The notes beneath the pieces are model-generated. The model searched no databases. It worked only from the letters and a program-made list of their open reading frames with translations, and was not told the DNA's origin. From Planococcus sp. ISL-110 (GTDB taxonomy: Bacteria > Bacillota > Bacilli > Bacillales_A > Planococcaceae), in the NCBI RefSeq assembly GCF_018613575.1, contig NZ_JAGGPX010000017.1, positions 1 through 64,000 of the forward strand: 64,000 nt of DNA. The letters are read 5' to 3'. Both the position numbers and the translations under genes were made by a program. Below, one piece after another: positions 36,499-45,215 of this stretch (positions are counted from its first letter, which is position 1; the number at the start of each line of letters is the position of its first letter).

Positions 36499-37692
36499 GT
36501 GAAATCAGAAATTTCAATTAAAATAAATGATAAATTCAAAGCGGAATATGCCAAAGGCTATCCTTTGGTTTCCAAAGAGGCTTTGGAGAATCCGGAGGTT
36601 CTGGAAACCGAAGGAAGCATTTTGAAGCTGGTCGATAAGCAAGGGCGTTTTTTAGCAAAAGGCTATTACGGCCTGCAAAACAAAGGGTACGGATGGGTCT
36701 TGACGCGTGACGAAAATGACAGCATTGATCAGGCGTTTATTGAACGCAAGCTGGCAACAGCCATCAACCGCAGGCAAACGTTTTTCAGCAATCCGGAAAC
36801 GACAGCTTTCCGTGTCTTTAACGGCGAAGGCGATGGTTTCGGCGGCTTGATCATCGATTATTACGACGGCTTTTATTTGCTCAGCTGGTATAGTGAAGGG
36901 GTTTATACGTTCAAAGACCAGGTGATTGCTGCCCTGCAGAACGTTGCCGAATGCAAAGGCATTTACCAGAAAAAACGCTTTGATACAAAAGGCCAGTATA
37001 TTGAAGAAGACGATTTCGTTGCCGGGGAGCGCGGTGAATTTCCGATGATCGTCAAAGAAAATGGCGTGAATTTCGCTGTTTACTTGAACGATGGGGCGAT
37101 GACGGGGATTTTTCTGGACCAGCGGGAGGTGCGAAATGCCGTTAAGCAAAAATACGCCAAGGGCAAAACCGTACTCAATACCTTCTCCTATACAGGCGCT
37201 TTTTCCGTGGCGGCAGTACTCGGTGGAGCGATTAAGACGACGAGTGTCGATTTGGCCAAAAGAAGTTCCAGCAAGACGATCGAGCAATTCAGCGTTAACG
37301 GCATCGATTTTGAGACCCAGGATATTCTGGTCATGGATGTTTTCAATTATTTCAAATACGCCAAGCGGAAAGAATTGAAATTCGATGTGGTCATCTTGGA
37401 TCCGCCAAGCTTTGCGCGTTCAAAAAAATACACGTTCAGCACATCAAAGGATTACACAAACTTAATGAAAGAAGCGATTGCGATTACGGAAAAAAATGGT
37501 GTCATCGTCGCTTCGACCAACAGTGCCTCTTTTGGAATGAAAAAGTTCAAAGGGTTTATCGACAAAGCATTTAAAGAGCTTGGCGGTAAATATAGCATCG
37601 TTGAAGAATTTACGTTGCCCAATGATTTTCGCGTGCAAAAGGAATTCAAAGAAGGCGACTACCTCAAGGTTCTTTTCGTGAAACTTGGCTGA
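36499..37692 (+). CDS. class I rRNA cytosine methyltransferase, RlmI-like
   Basis: SAM-dependent methyltransferase of 397 residues with an N-terminal PUA-like domain (about 1-75; GSILKLVDKQGRFLAKGYYG) and a Rossmann methyltransferase domain. Motif I is VLNTFSYTGAFSVAA (about 219-233) and the catalytic motif is ILDPPSFARSK (about 301-311). E. coli RlmI methylates 23S rRNA C1962. The start is a GTG at 36499 with GGATGAGAG upstream. It stands alone. Confidence 0.85.
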   Translation: MKSEISIKINDKFKAEYAKGYPLVSKEALENPEVLETEGSILKLVDKQGRFLAKGYYGLQNKGYGWVLTRDENDSIDQAFIERKLATAINRRQTFFSNPETTAFRVFNGEGDGFGGLIIDYYDGFYLLSWYSEGVYTFKDQVIAALQNVAECKGIYQKKRFDTKGQYIEEDDFVAGERGEFPMIVKENGVNFAVYLNDGAMTGIFLDQREVRNAVKQKYAKGKTVLNTFSYTGAFSVAAVLGGAIKTTSVDLAKRSSSKTIEQFSVNGIDFETQDILVMDVFNYFKYAKRKELKFDVVILDPPSFARSKKYTFSTSKDYTNLMKEAIAITEKNGVIVASTNSASFGMKKFKGFIDKAFKELGGKYSIVEEFTLPNDFRVQKEFKEGDYLKVLFVKLG

Positions 37693-37770
37693 GGAAACAA
37701 GCCGGATTCCAGTATGTGTCGAAAATTTGTGCGTTGTCGCGAAACCTTCGTCGATTTCTTTGGTAATCCC

Positions 37771-37799
37771 TGTACAGCGTTTCCCCCTGCTTTTATAAT
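37771..37799 (+). promoter_or_regulatory. sigma-A promoter of DUF3817 gene
   Basis: TGTACA (37771-37776), 17 bases, TATAAT (37794-37799), 25 bases before the start codon. Confidence 0.6.
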
Positions 37800-37824
37800 G
37801 AAAGCAGATTGTGAGGGATAGTCG

Positions 37825-38136
37825 ATGTTTAAGAATGCGTTGGGAACATTTCGGTTTATGGGCTTGCTTGAAGGCGGTTCATTATTGATCTTGCTCTTTA
37901 TTGCCATGCCGTTAAAGTATTTCTTTGGATTTCCAGAAGCGGTCAGTGTCATCGGACCTATTCATGGAGCCCTGTTCAGTATATACATTTTGATCACCAT
38001 TTATATGACATTTATCTTCAAATGGCCATTCCGTTTCTCAGTTGGAGCTGTTATTTCAGCATTTCTGCCGTTTGGCAATTTTGTGTTAGATAAACGCCTT
38101 GAAAACTGGCAGCAGCTCAAACCTTCAGCTGCGTAA
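37825..38136 (+). CDS. DUF3817 family membrane protein
   Basis: Integral membrane protein of 103 residues with three hydrophobic helices. The opening FRFMGLLEGGSLLILLFIAM, PLKYFFGFPEAV and GPIHGALFSIYI are the DUF3817 (YdzA-type) signature. Function is unknown. TGAGGGATAG precedes the ATG. It has its own promoter and terminator. Confidence 0.8.
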   Translation: MFKNALGTFRFMGLLEGGSLLILLFIAMPLKYFFGFPEAVSVIGPIHGALFSIYILITIYMTFIFKWPFRFSVGAVISAFLPFGNFVLDKRLENWQQLKPSAA

Positions 38137-38164
38137 TGGCCGTATAAACAATCGGTAGATCAGT

Positions 38165-38195
38165 CACCTGTGGGAACTCCCACAGGTGTTTTTAT
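38165..38195 (+). terminator. terminator after DUF3817 gene
   Basis: Stem CACCTGTGGGA / CCCACAGGTG with a three-base loop, then TTTTTATTTT. Confidence 0.88.
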
Positions 38196-38201
38196 TTTGG
38201 G

Positions 38202-38231
38202 TTAACGGAACGCAGGCAACTCCTCTATAAT
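38202..38231 (+). promoter_or_regulatory. sigma-A promoter of MFS pump
   Basis: TTAACG (38202-38207), 18 bases, TATAAT (38226-38231), 42 bases before the gene. Confidence 0.55.
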
Positions 38232-38272
38232 GAAATTATTGTAAGGTATAGACTCGTATTGGAGGTTTCACC

Positions 38273-39490
38273 ATGGCGAAAGCGATAAGTTCTTCTTCAC
38301 TAGCCGGAAATCCAGTTTATCCGGTAATGTTCGCGATTGGTGGCTGCCATTTGCTGAATGATTCTTTGCAGTCTGTGATTCCAGCAATGTTCCCGATACT
38401 CGAAGCAGACCTCGGCTTAACGTTTACACAATTGGGTTTGATCGCTTTTGTGCTGAACATTGTAGCTTCCGTGCTGCAGCCGGTTGTGGGATTTGTCAGT
38501 GATAAAAAGCCGATGCCTTTTGCGCTGCCGCTTGGCATGACCAGCTCATTTATCGGAATTGCCGGATTGGCGTTTGCCCCGGAATATTGGATGATTCTTG
38601 TTTCGGTCATTTTTCTTGGCCTTGGTTCGGCTGTATTTCATCCGGAAGGTTCACGTGTTTCCTACATGGCGGCCGGGTCCAAGCGGGGCTTGTCCCAGTC
38701 AATTTATCAGGTCGGTGGAAATTCCGGACAGGCGCTTGCGCCGTTGATCAGTGCCTTTATCCTGGTACCGCTCGGACAAATAGGGGCTGCCTTGTTCTTG
38801 TTTGTTGCTGCGCTCGGCATTTTTATTCTGTCGAGAATTTCTATCTGGTACAAGCAGCAGCTGGAGCAGGAAAAACTTCAGAAAGTTAAAAAGGTGCTGT
38901 TGTCCTCTTTGCCTGAAATGACGAAAAAACAAGTGGGTATCGCTTTGTCTCTCTTGATGATTATTATTTTTGCCCGCTCTTTCTACGTGACCAATATGAC
39001 AAGCTTTTATATATTTCATTTGATTGAATCCTATGGTCTGACGATTCAGCAGGGGCAGTTGTATGTTTTCTTGTTTCTGGGTGTCGGTGCAGCGGGCACA
39101 TTCTTTGGGGGACCCATGGCGGATAAGATCGGCCGTAAGAATGTCATTCTTTTGTCGATCATCGTTCCCATTCCGCTGGCCGCTTTATTGCCATATTTGC
39201 CGCTTTACGCCGTTTTGTTTTTCCTGGCATTGATTGGCTTTTTCATCATGTTGAGTTTTTCCGTTACGGTCGTTTACGCACAGGAACTGGTGCCGAGCAA
39301 AATCGGCACGATGGCCGGATTGACCGTTGGCTTGGCTTTTGGCATGGGTGCCATTGGAGCAGTCGTTATCGGAATTTTAATGGATTCAATCGGTGTCTAC
39401 GAGACTATGGTGGTTGTGTCATTTCTGCCGATTATTGCCTTAGTCGGCCTGTGGCTGCCGCGTGACCGGAAAATAGTGGCTGCTTCGTGA
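38273..39490 (+). CDS. MFS efflux pump, fosmidomycin-resistance-like
   Basis: Major facilitator transporter of 405 residues with about 12 membrane helices. It resembles Fsr-type fosmidomycin-resistance pumps (GGCHLLNDSLQSVIPAMFPI, then GSAVFHPEGSRVSYMAAGSK and QVGGNSGQALAPLISAFIL). The MFS loop GGPMADKIGRKNVIL lies in the second half. The real substrate is unknown. GGAGGTTTCACC precedes the ATG. It has its own promoter. Confidence 0.82.
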   Translation: MAKAISSSSLAGNPVYPVMFAIGGCHLLNDSLQSVIPAMFPILEADLGLTFTQLGLIAFVLNIVASVLQPVVGFVSDKKPMPFALPLGMTSSFIGIAGLAFAPEYWMILVSVIFLGLGSAVFHPEGSRVSYMAAGSKRGLSQSIYQVGGNSGQALAPLISAFILVPLGQIGAALFLFVAALGIFILSRISIWYKQQLEQEKLQKVKKVLLSSLPEMTKKQVGIALSLLMIIIFARSFYVTNMTSFYIFHLIESYGLTIQQGQLYVFLFLGVGAAGTFFGGPMADKIGRKNVILLSIIVPIPLAALLPYLPLYAVLFFLALIGFFIMLSFSVTVVYAQELVPSKIGTMAGLTVGLAFGMGAIGAVVIGILMDSIGVYETMVVVSFLPIIALVGLWLPRDRKIVAAS

Positions 39491-39550
39491 TTTCTAATAA
39501 AATTAGAAAGTGAAAAAAGTCCAATATATATGAGTAAAGGGGAATGTGAT

Positions 39551-40111
39551 ATGACGATTGAATTGCCGAAAGTACCGACCAGAATAAAGACAGAGCGTTT
39601 GCTGCTGCGTATGCCGATGCCTGGGGATGGGAAAATTGTCAATGAGGCTATTCATGCTTCCCTTGAGGACTTAAAACCGTGGCTCGGATTTGCGCAGCAA
39701 AAGCCATCTCTACAAGATACGGAAATTAATCAGCTGGAATCGCACCTGAGTTTTATGAAAAAGGAAGTTTTGCGCTATTTGATTTTTGATAAAGAAACGG
39801 GAAGTTTCATCGGCACTAGCGGATTTCACAGCATTGAGTGGGATGTTCCGAAAATGGAGATCGGCTATTGGCTGGATTCCCGAGCTACCGGGAAAGGCTA
39901 TATGATGGAGGCTGTTTCAGCGTTGACAGATGTGGCTTTTGAGACACTGAAATGCAAGCGCCTTGAAATTCAATGCGATGCAGAAAACCTCAAAAGCCGG
40001 GCAATCCCTGAAAAGCTTGGCTTTGTTCTGGAAGGAATCCTGAAAAATGACGAACGCTCGGTTGACGGCAAACGCTTGACCGATACGTGCATTTACGCCA
40101 AATTCGCTTAA
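39551..40111 (+). CDS. GNAT acetyltransferase, RimJ/RimL-like
   Basis: Acetyltransferase of 186 residues with the RimJ/RimL pattern: IKTERLLLRMPMPGDG at the start, IGYWLDSRATGKGYMMEAV (acetyl-CoA loop, about 108-126) and AENLKSRAIPEKLGFVLEG near the end. The ATG at 39551 follows AAAGGGG. It lies 28 bases before the BmrA-like gene and may be cotranscribed with it. The substrate is unknown. Confidence 0.82.
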   Translation: MTIELPKVPTRIKTERLLLRMPMPGDGKIVNEAIHASLEDLKPWLGFAQQKPSLQDTEINQLESHLSFMKKEVLRYLIFDKETGSFIGTSGFHSIEWDVPKMEIGYWLDSRATGKGYMMEAVSALTDVAFETLKCKRLEIQCDAENLKSRAIPEKLGFVLEGILKNDERSVDGKRLTDTCIYAKFA

Positions 40112-40139
40112 TGCGACTCAAAGAACAGGAGCTTTTACG

Positions 40140-41879
40140 ATGAACAAGAAAAATAAAGAAACGGGTCTGAAGCCATTTATTTCGCTGTTGCTGACGCTGA
40201 AGATTCCAAAGCTGGCACTGGCCATCGGACTGCTTGCCAGTTTGGTCACCACACTTGTTGGTTTGGTGGTCCCGCTCTTGACGAAAAATCTGGTTGACGG
40301 GTTTTCCTTCGACTCGTTAAGTGCACCGTTGATTGCTGGGATCGGTGCTGCTTTTATTGTCCAAGCCGTCATCAACGGCGTTTCGATCTACTTGCTGAGC
40401 ATGGTTGGGCAGCGGGTAGTGGCGGGCTTGAGAGAACGGATGTGGGCGCAGTTGATCCGGTTGCGTGTCAGTTATTTCGATCAGCATTCGAGTGGGGAAA
40501 CGGTGAGCCGTGTCGTCAATGACACGGGAATCGTTCGAAATTTAATCACGGACCATTTTCCTTCGTTCGTCACAGGCATCATCTCCATTATCGGGGCAGT
40601 AATCATTTTGGTCATTTTGGATTGGAAGATGACCCTCGTCATGATGGTATCGGTCCCGTTGACGATTGCGGTGATGATTCCTCTCGGACGCCAGATGGCT
40701 AAGATTTCACGGAACCTGCAAGATGAGACCGCCCATTTCACGGGCCATGTCCAGCAGACTTTAGGTGAAATCCGATTGATGAAATCTTCGACAGCAGAAG
40801 CTACCGAAGAAACAAGAGGAATACAGGGAATCCACAAATTATTCACGCTTGGCATGAAAGAAGCCAAAATTTATGCATTGATTGCTCCACTGATGTATTT
40901 GGTGGTCATGGTGGTTATTGTATCAATTATCGGCTATGGCGGAATCCGTGTGGCAAACGGTGAAATGTCGACAGGTTCGCTGGTCGCTTTTCTCCTGTAT
41001 TTATTCCAGATTATTGTGCCGATGGCGACGTTCGCACGATTCTTTACAGAGCTCCAAAAAGCCAAAGGCGCTACAGAACGTATCATTGGCATTCTGGAAC
41101 TGCCACTGGAAGAACGACAGCAAAAGCCAGATATGGATATTGCCGGTAAAGCACTGCGGCTGGACGGGTTAAGCTTTGCTTACGATAAAGGGGAGCCGGT
41201 CTTAGCGGATGTGTCTTTTGCAGCGCAGCCGGGAGAAATGATTGCGTTTGCGGGACCAAGCGGCGGCGGTAAAACCACTGTTTTCGGTTTGATTGAACGA
41301 TTTTACGAGCCGTTATCCGGCAAAATCACAATTGGAAACATCCCGATCAATGAGATTTCAATCGCTTCCTGGCGAGATCAGATCGGCTATGTCTCGCAGG
41401 AAAGTGCCATGATGGGCGGTACTATCCGGGAAAACCTGACTTATGGCCTGCCGGATCCGGAAACGATTTCAGTCGAAGAGCTTTGGCGGGTAGCGCGCAT
41501 GGCTTATGCGGAAGATTTTATCCGGGGATTTGCCGATGGATTGGATACGGAAGTTGGGGAGCGCGGCGTTAAATTATCAGGCGGCCAGCGACAACGAATC
41601 GCCATCGCCCGAGCCTTTTTGCGTGATCCGAAAATCTTGATGATGGATGAAGCGACAGCCAGCCTGGACAGCCAGTCAGAAAGCATTGTTCAGCAGGCGT
41701 TAAGCCGTTTGATGGAAGGGCGCACAACTTTAGTGATTGCCCATAGGCTTTCGACAATTGTCGATGCAGATAAAATTGTCTTTATTGAAAAAGGTCATGT
41801 GACAGGAATTGGGACGCACCGTGAATTAACAGCTTCTCATTCGCTTTACCGTGAGTTTGCCGAACAGCAATTAACTTGA
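40140..41879 (+). CDS. bmrA: multidrug ABC half-transporter, BmrA-like
   Basis: Single-chain half-transporter of 579 residues that works as a homodimer. Six membrane helices (about 20-300) precede the ATPase domain: Walker A GPSGGGKTT (about 373-381), signature LSGGQRQ (about 477), Walker B ILMMDEATASLDS and switch His in LVIAHRLST. The sequence follows B. subtilis BmrA closely throughout, for example IGYVSQES and TIRENL, and the ending YREFAEQQL. BmrA exports many drugs with ATP. A MerR/TipAS-type gene with its own promoter follows. Confidence 0.88.
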   Translation: MNKKNKETGLKPFISLLLTLKIPKLALAIGLLASLVTTLVGLVVPLLTKNLVDGFSFDSLSAPLIAGIGAAFIVQAVINGVSIYLLSMVGQRVVAGLRERMWAQLIRLRVSYFDQHSSGETVSRVVNDTGIVRNLITDHFPSFVTGIISIIGAVIILVILDWKMTLVMMVSVPLTIAVMIPLGRQMAKISRNLQDETAHFTGHVQQTLGEIRLMKSSTAEATEETRGIQGIHKLFTLGMKEAKIYALIAPLMYLVVMVVIVSIIGYGGIRVANGEMSTGSLVAFLLYLFQIIVPMATFARFFTELQKAKGATERIIGILELPLEERQQKPDMDIAGKALRLDGLSFAYDKGEPVLADVSFAAQPGEMIAFAGPSGGGKTTVFGLIERFYEPLSGKITIGNIPINEISIASWRDQIGYVSQESAMMGGTIRENLTYGLPDPETISVEELWRVARMAYAEDFIRGFADGLDTEVGERGVKLSGGQRQRIAIARAFLRDPKILMMDEATASLDSQSESIVQQALSRLMEGRTTLVIAHRLSTIVDADKIVFIEKGHVTGIGTHRELTASHSLYREFAEQQLT

Positions 41880-41887
41880 TGGTGCCG

Positions 41888-41919
41888 CTTGACCTTTACG
41901 CTACGTCAAGGTATATATT
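41888..41919 (+). promoter_or_regulatory. MerR-type promoter-operator
   Basis: TTGACC (41889-41894) and TATATT (41914-41919) are 19 bases apart. The spacer region holds an inverted repeat CTTGAC (41888-41893) / GTCAAG (41905-41910). A 19-base spacer with a dyad between -35 and -10 is the hallmark of MerR-activated promoters. Confidence 0.78.
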
Positions 41920-41941
41920 GGGTTTATCAGGAGGTGGAGAT

Positions 41942-42686
41942 ATGGAATACACCGTGCAAAAACTGGGGAACTTGGCCGGGGTCAGTACGCGGACCCTGCG
42001 TTACTACGATGAGATCGATTTATTGAAGCCGGCAAGAAAGAGATCATCGGGCTATCGGATTTATGGCCAGCAGCAAATCCTGTTTTTCCGCGAACTTGGA
42101 CTGGAGCTGGAACAAATAAAAAACATCGTCAACGATCGCAGTTTCAACGATACCTGTGCTTTGGAAGAACATCGTGAAAAACTTCTCGCTAAACGGATGC
42201 AATTGGACCTCCTGATTACGAATGTGGAAAAAACCATTTCTACAAAAGAAGGAGAGAGCACCATGGCTGATAAAGAGAAGTTTCGGGGCTTTAAGCAAAA
42301 GCTGTTGGAGGACAACGAACAACAGTATGACAGCGAAATACGCAGCGAATACAGCAACGATCTAGTCGACCAATCCAATGCCAAAATGTTGAATATGAGC
42401 GAAGGGCAATACCAGAAATTCATAGGTTTGGAACAGCAGGTATTAGACCGTTTGGCAGACGCCATCAAAACAGGCGACCCATCGAGTGATGCGGCACAGA
42501 ACACGGCTGATTTGCATCGCCAGTGGCTGGGCTTTACATGGACGTCCTACAAGCAAAAGAGCACATAGATGGCTTACGGAGATGTATGTGGCAGATGAGC
42601 GGTTTGCCGCATATTATGATAAAGTGCAGCCGGGAGCTGCACAGTTCCTGCGGGATGCGATTGTTGTTTATACACAACAGGAATAG
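41942..42686 (+). pseudogene. MerR/TipAS multidrug regulator, frameshifted
   Basis: MerR-family regulator of the Mta/TipA kind, with an N-terminal DNA-binding domain (VQKLGNLAGVSTRTLRYYDE) and a C-terminal TipAS drug-binding domain. Near 42551 one extra base (TAC A AGC) shifts the frame: reading on stops at 42568, while the expected tail (EMYVADERFAAYYDKVQPGA) continues in another frame to 42686. About seven residues also seem missing in the winged helix (GYRIYGQQQILFFRELG; relatives have an insert before QQILFF). GGAGG precedes the ATG. The frameshift removes the last 40 or so residues. The truncated protein may still bind DNA. Confidence 0.72.
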
Positions 42687-42694
42687 TGGTAAGA

Positions 42695-42735
42695 AAAATA
42701 CAGATATACCCAAAATGGGGTGTCTGTATTTTTAT
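42695..42735 (+). terminator. terminator after MerR gene
   Basis: Stem of AAAATACAGATA-CCC type arms pairing with GGGGTGTCTGTATTTT, loop CAAAAT, T run. Confidence 0.75.
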
Positions 42736-42920
42736 GTTTAAGTATAGGGAAAAGAGCCAATTTGGCTGTGCGGCTGAAGAGACACCGCTTCGCCATGTTT
42801 ACAAATTGTTAACAATTGTTTACGCCCTTGTTATGGTATGTTCTTGTGGGCTTGGTATATACTAAAAGCAATTAAAGCAGCTGCCAACGATTCGTTTTAA
42901 TCGAAAAAGGAGAGGTTTGC

Positions 42921-43760
42921 ATGCACGGGAAGAAAAAGAAGGCGCCGATTGTAAAAGTCATGTCGTTTAATATTGCTCATGGTTTAGGGATGGATGGAAT
43001 AGTTGATTTGGAGAGGACCGCTGAAGTCATTGAGGATTCCTGTGCTACCATCGTCGCCCTGCAGGAGGTTGACCGCTATTTTTCTGACCGCAGTTCGTTT
43101 GCAGACCAAGTAGAGTGGTTGAGCGAAAGGCTTGGCATGTACGCTGCTTACGGAGCCAATATGAATTTTGCGCCTGAAGATTCGGAACGGCCGAATCGCC
43201 AATACGGCAATATGATTTTAAGCAAGCACCCGATCAAGTATGTAGAAAACCATTGGTTGACCCAGGTGTACTGTTCTTTTGGCAACAATGAACAGCGTGG
43301 AATCTTAGAGACGGTCATTGAAGTGGATGGCATTTACTTGAGTGTATTCAGCACCCATTTGGCGTTGAAGGATGAAGAACTGGCCGTCAGTGTCGATGAA
43401 ATTCTGAGAATTACAGGCAAAAGCCATTTCCCAAGGATTCTTGCAGGAGATTTTAATGCAACTGCCTCGAATATCCACATGCAAAAGCTTAACAAGCATT
43501 TTCGGGATGCGTTCCTGAAAATGAAAAGAGGGGATGCCTACACATACCCTGCTTCTTACGTGAATAAAGAGACGGATGAAGTTTTCTGGCCGGCAACGCG
43601 GATTGATTACATTTTTGCAGATAGTGAAATAGATGTCGTTCAGGTAGCGGTTATTGAAACATCGGTTTCCGATCATTTACCGATTGTAGCAGATATGGTC
43701 TTGGCTGATGCTAAGGCAGGCGTAGAAGAACGTGTACAGAAAGCACGCACAAACGGCTAA
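42921..43760 (+). CDS. endonuclease/exonuclease/phosphatase family protein
   Basis: Metal-dependent hydrolase of 279 residues, EEP superfamily. The four catalytic motifs are visible: MSFNIAHG (about 14-21), ALQEVDRYF (Glu about 48), LAGDFNATASNI (about 174-185) and VSDHLPIVADM near the C-terminus. Substrates in this family range from DNA to phospholipids and inositol phosphates; no signal peptide is seen, so it is likely cytoplasmic. AAAAGGAGAGG precedes the ATG. Confidence 0.84.
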   Translation: MHGKKKKAPIVKVMSFNIAHGLGMDGIVDLERTAEVIEDSCATIVALQEVDRYFSDRSSFADQVEWLSERLGMYAAYGANMNFAPEDSERPNRQYGNMILSKHPIKYVENHWLTQVYCSFGNNEQRGILETVIEVDGIYLSVFSTHLALKDEELAVSVDEILRITGKSHFPRILAGDFNATASNIHMQKLNKHFRDAFLKMKRGDAYTYPASYVNKETDEVFWPATRIDYIFADSEIDVVQVAVIETSVSDHLPIVADMVLADAKAGVEERVQKARTNG

Positions 43761-43782
43761 GCAGTTGCTCTCATATTTAAAC

Positions 43783-43834
43783 CGACACCAAAAACCGGAA
43801 GCTCCTACTGGAGAGCTTCCGGTTTTTGGTGTCG
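43783..43834. terminator. bidirectional terminator overlapping the transporter end
   Basis: Perfect 22-base stem (43783-43804 with 43813-43834). Its left arm ends at the last codons of the converging queuosine transporter gene, so it serves both genes. Confidence 0.85.
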
Positions 43835-44458
43835 ATAAATCCGCTTGCCGGACCGCAGTTCGCGTCTGCATAACTTGACCAGTAAATAAACAAAAGGCGT
43901 ATCAGCCGCAGCCACCAGCCATTTAAATACATATTGGGTCACAATCATTCCCAGCAATGCGCTGGTAGGCACGGTGCCGTAAAAAGCGATAGTGATGAAA
44001 ATGCTGGTATCCACCAATTGGCTGGTCATTGTAGAGGCGTTATTGCGCAGCCATAGCTTAGAATCCCCATGCTGCTGTTTCAGCTTATGGAAAATGGTGA
44101 CATCCAGATTTTGGCTGATGAAATAAGAAACAAGACTCGCCAGGGTAACCCGAAAGCCTGCAGAAAAAATGGTTTCAAATGATTCCTGGTCTGCAAAAAA
44201 AGGAGCCGCCGGCAAATGGATGGCGAAAAAAATGAATGCCAATGCGCAAAGCTGTGTGACAAACCCTGCCGTAACGGTTTGTCGCGCAGCTTCTTTGCCA
44301 TATACTTCCGCAATTGTGTCGGTAATCGGGAATGTAAAGACGTAGACAATGACAGCCGCCGGCAAAACGGCCCATTCACTGATGCTGAACAATTTGACCG
44401 CCAAAATATTTGATAAGATCAACAAGCCGACAAATGCGCCATTGAGATAAAGTAACAT
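43805..44458 (-). CDS. queuosine precursor transporter (YhhQ/QPT family)
   Basis: Membrane protein of 217 residues with six or so helices. The opening GAFVGLLILSNILAVKLFSI, DTIAEVYGKEAAR and NNASTMTSQLVDTSIFITIA are typical of the YhhQ family, which imports preQ0/preQ1-type precursors of queuosine. It lies 12 bases after queF in the same operon, under the preQ1 leader. The context supports the function strongly. Confidence 0.87.
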   Translation of the reverse strand: MLLYLNGAFVGLLILSNILAVKLFSISEWAVLPAAVIVYVFTFPITDTIAEVYGKEAARQTVTAGFVTQLCALAFIFFAIHLPAAPFFADQESFETIFSAGFRVTLASLVSYFISQNLDVTIFHKLKQQHGDSKLWLRNNASTMTSQLVDTSIFITIAFYGTVPTSALLGMIVTQYVFKWLVAAADTPFVYLLVKLCRRELRSGKRIYRHQKPEALQ

Positions 44459-44470
44459 CTGCTTTGCTCC

Positions 44471-44965
44471 TTATCGGTTGGTGATCGTTTCCGGATTCAT
44501 GTCGTGATTCATCATCCGGTATGATGCCATTTCTTCGTATTTTGTTCCTGGTTTGCCGTGGTTCGTGTAAGGGTCGATGGATAGCCCGCCGCGTGGCGTG
44601 AATTTGCCCCACACTTCGATATAGCGGGGATCCATCAACTTGATCAGATCATTCATGATGATGTTGACGACGTCTTCGTGAAAATCTCCATGGTTACGGA
44701 AGCTGAACAAATAAAGCTTCAACGATTTGCTTTCCACCAATCTCTTATCGGGAATAAAGCTCAGGTAAATGGTAGCGAAGTCCGGCTGTCCCGTTTGCGG
44801 ACAAAGCGATGTGAACTCAGGGCAATTAAATTTCACAAAATAATCACGGCTGTGCAGATTGTCGATCGGCTCCAGAATCTCCGGATCATATTCAAATTTA
44901 TACTTGGTATTCTGATTGCCAAGCAATGATAAATGGTCGAGTGTGTCTTCGTTTCTTCCTGACAT
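44471..44965 (-). CDS. queF: 7-cyano-7-deazaguanine reductase QueF
   Basis: NADPH-dependent nitrile reductase of 164 residues that turns preQ0 into preQ1 for queuosine synthesis. The catalytic Cys is residue 55 in [14 protein letters not shown], at the same place as in B. subtilis Que[13 protein letters not shown] and [15 protein letters not shown] are also conserved. AGGAGG precedes the ATG. The gene is first in an operon with the precursor transporter. The preQ1 leader should switch it off when preQ1 is plentiful. Confidence 0.95.
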   Translation of the reverse strand: MSGRNEDTLDHLSLLGNQNTKYKFEYDPEILEPIDNLHSRDYFVKFNCPEFTSLCPQTGQPDFATIYLSFIPDKRLVESKSLKLYLFSFRNHGDFHEDVVNIIMNDLIKLMDPRYIEVWGKFTPRGGLSIDPYTNHGKPGTKYEEMASYRMMNHDMNPETITNR

Positions 44966-45018
44966 GAAAAACGGCCTCCTTTAGATGGCGGACTTGGAAG
45001 AGGTCTATAAAAAACGGA

Positions 45019-45053
45019 CAAAAGAAAAAGCCAAATCGCATGTGGATTTGGCT
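45019..45053 (-). terminator. attenuator terminator of the preQ1 leader
   Basis: On the minus strand AGCCAAATC pairs with GATTTGGCT, followed by TTTTTCTTTT. It lies between the riboswitch aptamer and queF, about 55 bases before the start codon. Confidence 0.85.
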
Positions 45054-45068
45054 GAGTTTCGGCAATCC

Positions 45069-45105
45069 ATAGTTTTTTATAGAGGGTGAAATGCTATGAA
45101 CCTCT
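45069..45105 (-). promoter_or_regulatory. preQ1-I riboswitch
   Basis: The minus strand reads AGAGGTTCATAGCATTTCAC, CCTCTATAAAAAACTAT. This is the class I preQ1 aptamer: stem AGAGG / CCTCT, conserved loop and the A-rich tail ATAAAAAACTA. A terminator follows, so preQ1 binding probably ends transcription before queF. Confidence 0.92.
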
Positions 45106-45137
45106 CCCGTTGCCGGGGTATTTATTTTTCCTCATCT

Positions 45138-45166
45138 ATCGTATAAGACTTACTATTCGTTGTCAA
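45138..45166 (-). promoter_or_regulatory. sigma-A promoter of the queF operon
   Basis: On the minus strand TTGACA (45166-45161), 17 bases, TACGAT (45143-45138), about 30 bases before the aptamer. It overlaps the upstream region of czcD, which is divergent. Confidence 0.65.
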
Positions 45167-45215
45167 TCAGTCAATTTTGGTAAAATAACAGCAATAAGAT
45201 GGAGGCGAAAGAAAG

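Noticed and set aside
36652-37287. A 211-codon frame antisense to the rRNA methyltransferase
   Set aside because: Complete overlap with a gene that has clear SAM and catalytic motifs.
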